From Acidimicrobiales bacterium (GTDB lineage: Bacteria > Actinomycetota > Acidimicrobiia > Acidimicrobiales > Palsa-688): a stretch of DNA of 64,000 bases. The position numbers were made by a program, and so were the translations under genes. The stretch is from the NCBI GenBank assembly GCA_036378675.1, contig DASUWA010000033.1:1-64000 (forward strand). The letters run 5' to 3'. Shown piece after piece: positions 61,503 to 64,000 of the stretch; within the stretch, counting starts at the first letter, position 1; each line of letters starts with the position of its first letter. The notes below the pieces were generated by a model. That model saw only the letters and a program-made list of their open reading frames with translations. It ran no database searches and was not told where the DNA came from.

Positions 61503-63090
61503 CTGAGGGAACTCCGGTTGAGGAAGGCGAAGATCCTGTGGCACTACTCATCACGGCCTGAACAAGACTTAGGTGAGATGATCCGCGCAACCATTCGATC
61601 AATCCCAAAATCAGGAGGCTGGCTGCAACAACCAAGACGGTTCCACTCCCGAGGGCAAGGACCGTCACAGCGCTCGATAGCCGACCAGAGAAATGGATTT
61701 GTCGGGCGGCCAGGGCCATTGTCACGCCGGCCAGTGCCGACGACACGAACGGGATGCCAATGGCTCGCCACAAGAGGGCCGCTGGACGGTCTGGGTCGCG
61801 ATGAAAGCGTGCCAGCAAGTAGACGATCCCTAACGCGCCCGCCAGAGACGTGCCGACGGGTGCTCCGATCGGACCCACGATAATTACCGCTGGCACAGTA
61901 ATGGCAACGTTGGCTATCGCCGTGATAACTGAATAGCGCGCTGGTATACCCGGCCTACCCTCTGCCCAACAGAGAGTCGTTGCTGCGCCCCCAACTATGG
62001 CCAGAGTGCATCCGGGGACCAGTATCGTCAGGGTCTTTGCGGCGAAAGGGATCTGGCGCCCTAGCCAAAGCTCCACGAGGGGGCGGGAACAGACTATGAA
62101 TACAGCTCCGGAGGTAAACGAGAATACCGCCAAGCGGTGGGTGGCCCTGTAATACAGCGCGGTCAACTCGTCCCGCTTTCCCTCTGCGACGAGTTGCGCT
62201 GCTAGGGGGAATGTGGTCGACAACGCCAAGAAGGGCAGCAGCCGAAGCCCGTTGACCAACTTTGATCCGAGATCGAACCATCCTGCGGTGGCCGCTCCCG
62301 CGATCCCTCCTACTACAAGTCGGTCTGTGTCGTTGTTGACGACGCTTGCGACATTCGAAACTTGCACTCTCGTGCCGTAGGCCAATAGCGGGTGCAGACG
62401 ATGGCGAGGAAACCCCTTGAAACGGGATCTGAACGCCGCGCCATGACGCAGTGAGCGGCTTCGCAGGAGAGTCGCCTGCAGCGAACTCCCTGCGACCGCG
62501 ACCATCCCCAAGCCCGGGAGTCCTTTGCTCAAGATGACCGCGAACGCGTCTCCGAGTGCAATGACCACAGCGGCCACCGTCGAAATCGCTGCGACGTCCG
62601 AGAAGCGTCTCTTCCCCTCGAGAACAGCGCGCCACGGGGCCGCGAAGGCGTCGATAGCAAAGGACGTAATAACGAATAGAGCGCAATAGCGGTAATCCGA
62701 TCCGACTCCCAATCGCGGAACTAAGTCGGCCAGTACGGGCCATGTGGCCACGGTCAGCACCATCAATAGACCTGCGATTGCCAAACCCCAATACCTGACA
62801 AGCTTGAGCGCAAGAATGGCGACCGTCGGATCCGAAACTTCAACAGTCCGAGCCACCTCTCGGACCGCCGTCTTGGAGAGGCCGAGGTCAGCGAGACTGA
62901 CCAGAGCAACCAATCCGGAAATGATCGACCAAGTGCCGAAACGGGCAGCACCCAAGCGCGATAAGAGAATCGGCGTTACGGCGACCGCTGCTAACAGGCC
63001 GCTGATCCGGGCAGCCGCCAACGCTGCGGTGTTGGCAGCAATCCCTCGTGCTACAGCGGCGCCGCTTCTGCCAACCCGAGATTCGGCCAA
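61489..63090 (-). CDS. Polysaccharide flippase (Wzx/PST-type)
   Basis: The product is 533 aa from TTG 63090, with one base between it and the preceding stop. About 13-14 helices are expected, starting VARGIAANTAALAAARISGL and LSRLGAARFGTWSIISGLVA. VVNNDTDRLVVGGIAGAATAGWF is the typical conserved part of the PST family. It moves lipid-linked oligosaccharide across the membrane. The gene group starts with the initiating transferase just upstream. Confidence 0.9.
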   Translation of the reverse strand: MAESRVGRSGAAVARGIAANTAALAAARISGLLAAVAVTPILLSRLGAARFGTWSIISGLVALVSLADLGLSKTAVREVARTVEVSDPTVAILALKLVRYWGLAIAGLLMVLTVATWPVLADLVPRLGVGSDYRYCALFVITSFAIDAFAAPWRAVLEGKRRFSDVAAISTVAAVVIALGDAFAVILSKGLPGLGMVAVAGSSLQATLLRSRSLRHGAAFRSRFKGFPRHRLHPLLAYGTRVQVSNVASVVNNDTDRLVVGGIAGAATAGWFDLGSKLVNGLRLLPFLALSTTFPLAAQLVAEGKRDELTALYYRATHRLAVFSFTSGAVFIVCSRPLVELWLGRQIPFAAKTLTILVPGCTLAIVGGAATTLCWAEGRPGIPARYSVITAIANVAITVPAVIIVGPIGAPVGTSLAGALGIVYLLARFHRDPDRPAALLWRAIGIPFVSSALAGVTMALAARQIHFSGRLSSAVTVLALGSGTVLVVAASLLILGLIEWLRGSSHLSLVQAVMSSATGSSPSSTGVPSDAVR

Positions 63091-63091
63091 G

Positions 63092-64000
63092 TTATCGACC
63101 TTGAAAACGCAGGATGCTCGACAAGGTCATCAATCCGATCCTTAGATCGAGCCCGAGAGACTGGTACCGCATGTAATAGAGGTCGCGCTCAAGTTTTCGG
63201 GTCGCCTCGTCGAGCGACGAGCTGTACCCTTCGTGCACCTGCGCCCATCCGGTGATGCCGGGCTTCACGATGGTACGTTTATCGTAGAAGGGGATCAGTT
63301 TGCGGTAGATCTCAACCCACTGAGGACGCTCCGGCCTCGGCCCGATGAGCGATAGATCGCCCCGGATGAGGTTCAGCGCTTGCGGAAGTTCATCGACACG
63401 GCACCGGCGAATGACGCGGCCAACCGCGGTAACACGTTCATCTTTATGGCGGGCGAACTGGGGCCCATCCTGCTCTGCCGTGGTGGACATGCTGCGGATC
63501 TTGTGCAGCGTGAAGACCTTGCCATGCTGGCCCACTCGCCGCTGCGAGAAGAACAGCGGTCCTCTGGAATCGAGTTTTACTGCGACGGTGATGAACGGCA
63601 GCAACACCAACAAGACGACGCCGGCAGCCACGCCGAAGACTAGATCCACGATTCGCCTCGCGAAGCGATACCCGAGACGATGAAGCGGGCCGATATCGAA
63701 AACAAACCATGACCCATCGAGGCTCCCAAGGCGCACCCGGCTCAATTCTTCCTCAAAGAAGTGGCCAATAGAGGAGATCCGGGTTCCGTACTCATTGATC
63801 CGCGCGAGTTCGATTAGGAGTCTTTGATCGCCACGTACGCGATCTCCGACCACGAGCTTTGTCGGGCGCACCATCTTGCACCACGAGACCAAGTCGCCGG
63901 TGACCACCACGCCTCCCCGGTCCTTAGTCAGATCAACGCACTCTGCTCTAGTCAACGAGAGCCTGCTTGTCCCCACCTCCTTAAAGGCCGCCAGGACTTC
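63092..64000 (-). CDS. Initiating sugar-phosphate transferase (WbaP/EpsL-type), cut by window end
   Basis: The reading frame runs off the right edge; at least 300 residues are visible. The C-terminal catalytic domain is clear: RRIVDLVFGVAAGVVLLVLL helix, GPLFFSQRRVGQHGKVF, LHKIRSMSTTAE, DELPQALNLIRGDLSLIGPRPERP and KPGITGWAQVHEG, the bacterial sugar-transferase signature. The part upstream (VVTGDLVSWCKMVRPTKLVVG) is the end of an N-terminal Rossmann-like CoA-binding region. It transfers a hexose-1-phosphate to undecaprenyl phosphate and starts the repeat unit. GTG 63976 is an internal possible start, but the frame continues beyond. Confidence 0.9.
   Translation of the reverse strand, partial: EVLAAFKEVGTSRLSLTRAECVDLTKDRGGVVVTGDLVSWCKMVRPTKLVVGDRVRGDQRLLIELARINEYGTRISSIGHFFEEELSRVRLGSLDGSWFVFDIGPLHRLGYRFARRIVDLVFGVAAGVVLLVLLPFITVAVKLDSRGPLFFSQRRVGQHGKVFTLHKIRSMSTTAEQDGPQFARHKDERVTAVGRVIRRCRVDELPQALNLIRGDLSLIGPRPERPQWVEIYRKLIPFYDKRTIVKPGITGWAQVHEGYSSSLDEATRKLERDLYYMRYQSLGLDLRIGLMTLSSILRFQGR

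Noticed and set aside
1-64000. tRNA, rRNA, CRISPR arrays, insertion sequences.
   Set aside because: No tRNA T-arm pattern with matching stems, no array of spaced repeats, and no transposase or terminal inverted repeats were seen in reading both strands.

Overview
The window is high-GC actinobacterial DNA, most likely from a member of the Acidimicrobiia or a close uncultured relative. This is inferred from the family mix: GYWLVASDGG-type repeats fused to NlpC/P60, an NDMA-dependent alcohol dehydrogenase, DUF2277, DUF1214, a branched-chain amino-acid type ABC system, and many sulfotransferase, P450 and SDR genes. GTG and TTG starts are frequent. I saw no tRNA, rRNA, insertion sequence or CRISPR array.

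Layout. Positions 1-5,030 hold small secreted or hypothetical genes, a repeat-bearing NlpC/P60 hydrolase, a methyltransferase and a VOC protein. Positions 5,238-8,878 hold an aldonolactone-type FAD oxidase facing a sulfatase. Positions 9,005-15,834 form one dense plus-strand operon: a DNRLRE-type surface protein, a lipoprotein substrate-binding protein, two LivH/LivM permeases, two LivG/LivF ATPases and a membrane protein. Positions 15,841-24,930 are catabolic and miscellaneous: P450, beta-hydroxyacid dehydrogenase-like, a frameshifted carboxymuconolactone decarboxylase, NDMA-dependent ADH, DUF2277, a Coq4-like protein, GH65 phosphorylase plus beta-phosphoglucomutase, and an alkyltransferase-like protein. 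Positions 24,931-32,640 hold an ABM protein, an ECF sigma factor overlapping a three-unit VOC protein, a response regulator, a sulfotransferase, DUF1214, NTF2-like, a frameshifted DoxX-like gene and an SDR. Positions 32,713-41,029 hold cytochrome bd (cydAB), a MacB/LolD-type ABC exporter, and a divergent zinc dehydrogenase / enoyl-CoA hydratase-TetR group.

The right-hand third (41,019-64,000) reads as one surface and biofilm region. It holds a SipW-type signal peptidase with two paralogous secreted proteins, a membrane GGDEF-EAL protein, a sortase with a cell-wall-type surface protein, an orphan PilB-type ATPase, a second GGDEF protein with a long proline-rich tail predicted to lie outside the cell, an LPITG-anchored protein, a BY-type tyrosine kinase fused to a chain-length regulator, and a tightly overlapping minus-strand exopolysaccharide operon. 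That operon runs from an initiating sugar-phosphate transferase (cut by the window end) through flippase, methyltransferase, a GT2-GT4 fusion, O-antigen ligase, GT2 and GT4.

The strongest candidate for an undescribed system is this co-location of SipW-dependent fibre-like proteins, sortase-anchored proteins, a PilB motor without other pilus genes, two c-di-GMP enzymes and EPS synthesis. Other points to check are two genes each broken by one missing G in a poly-G run, and an exact Coq4 metal-site motif in an actinobacterium.
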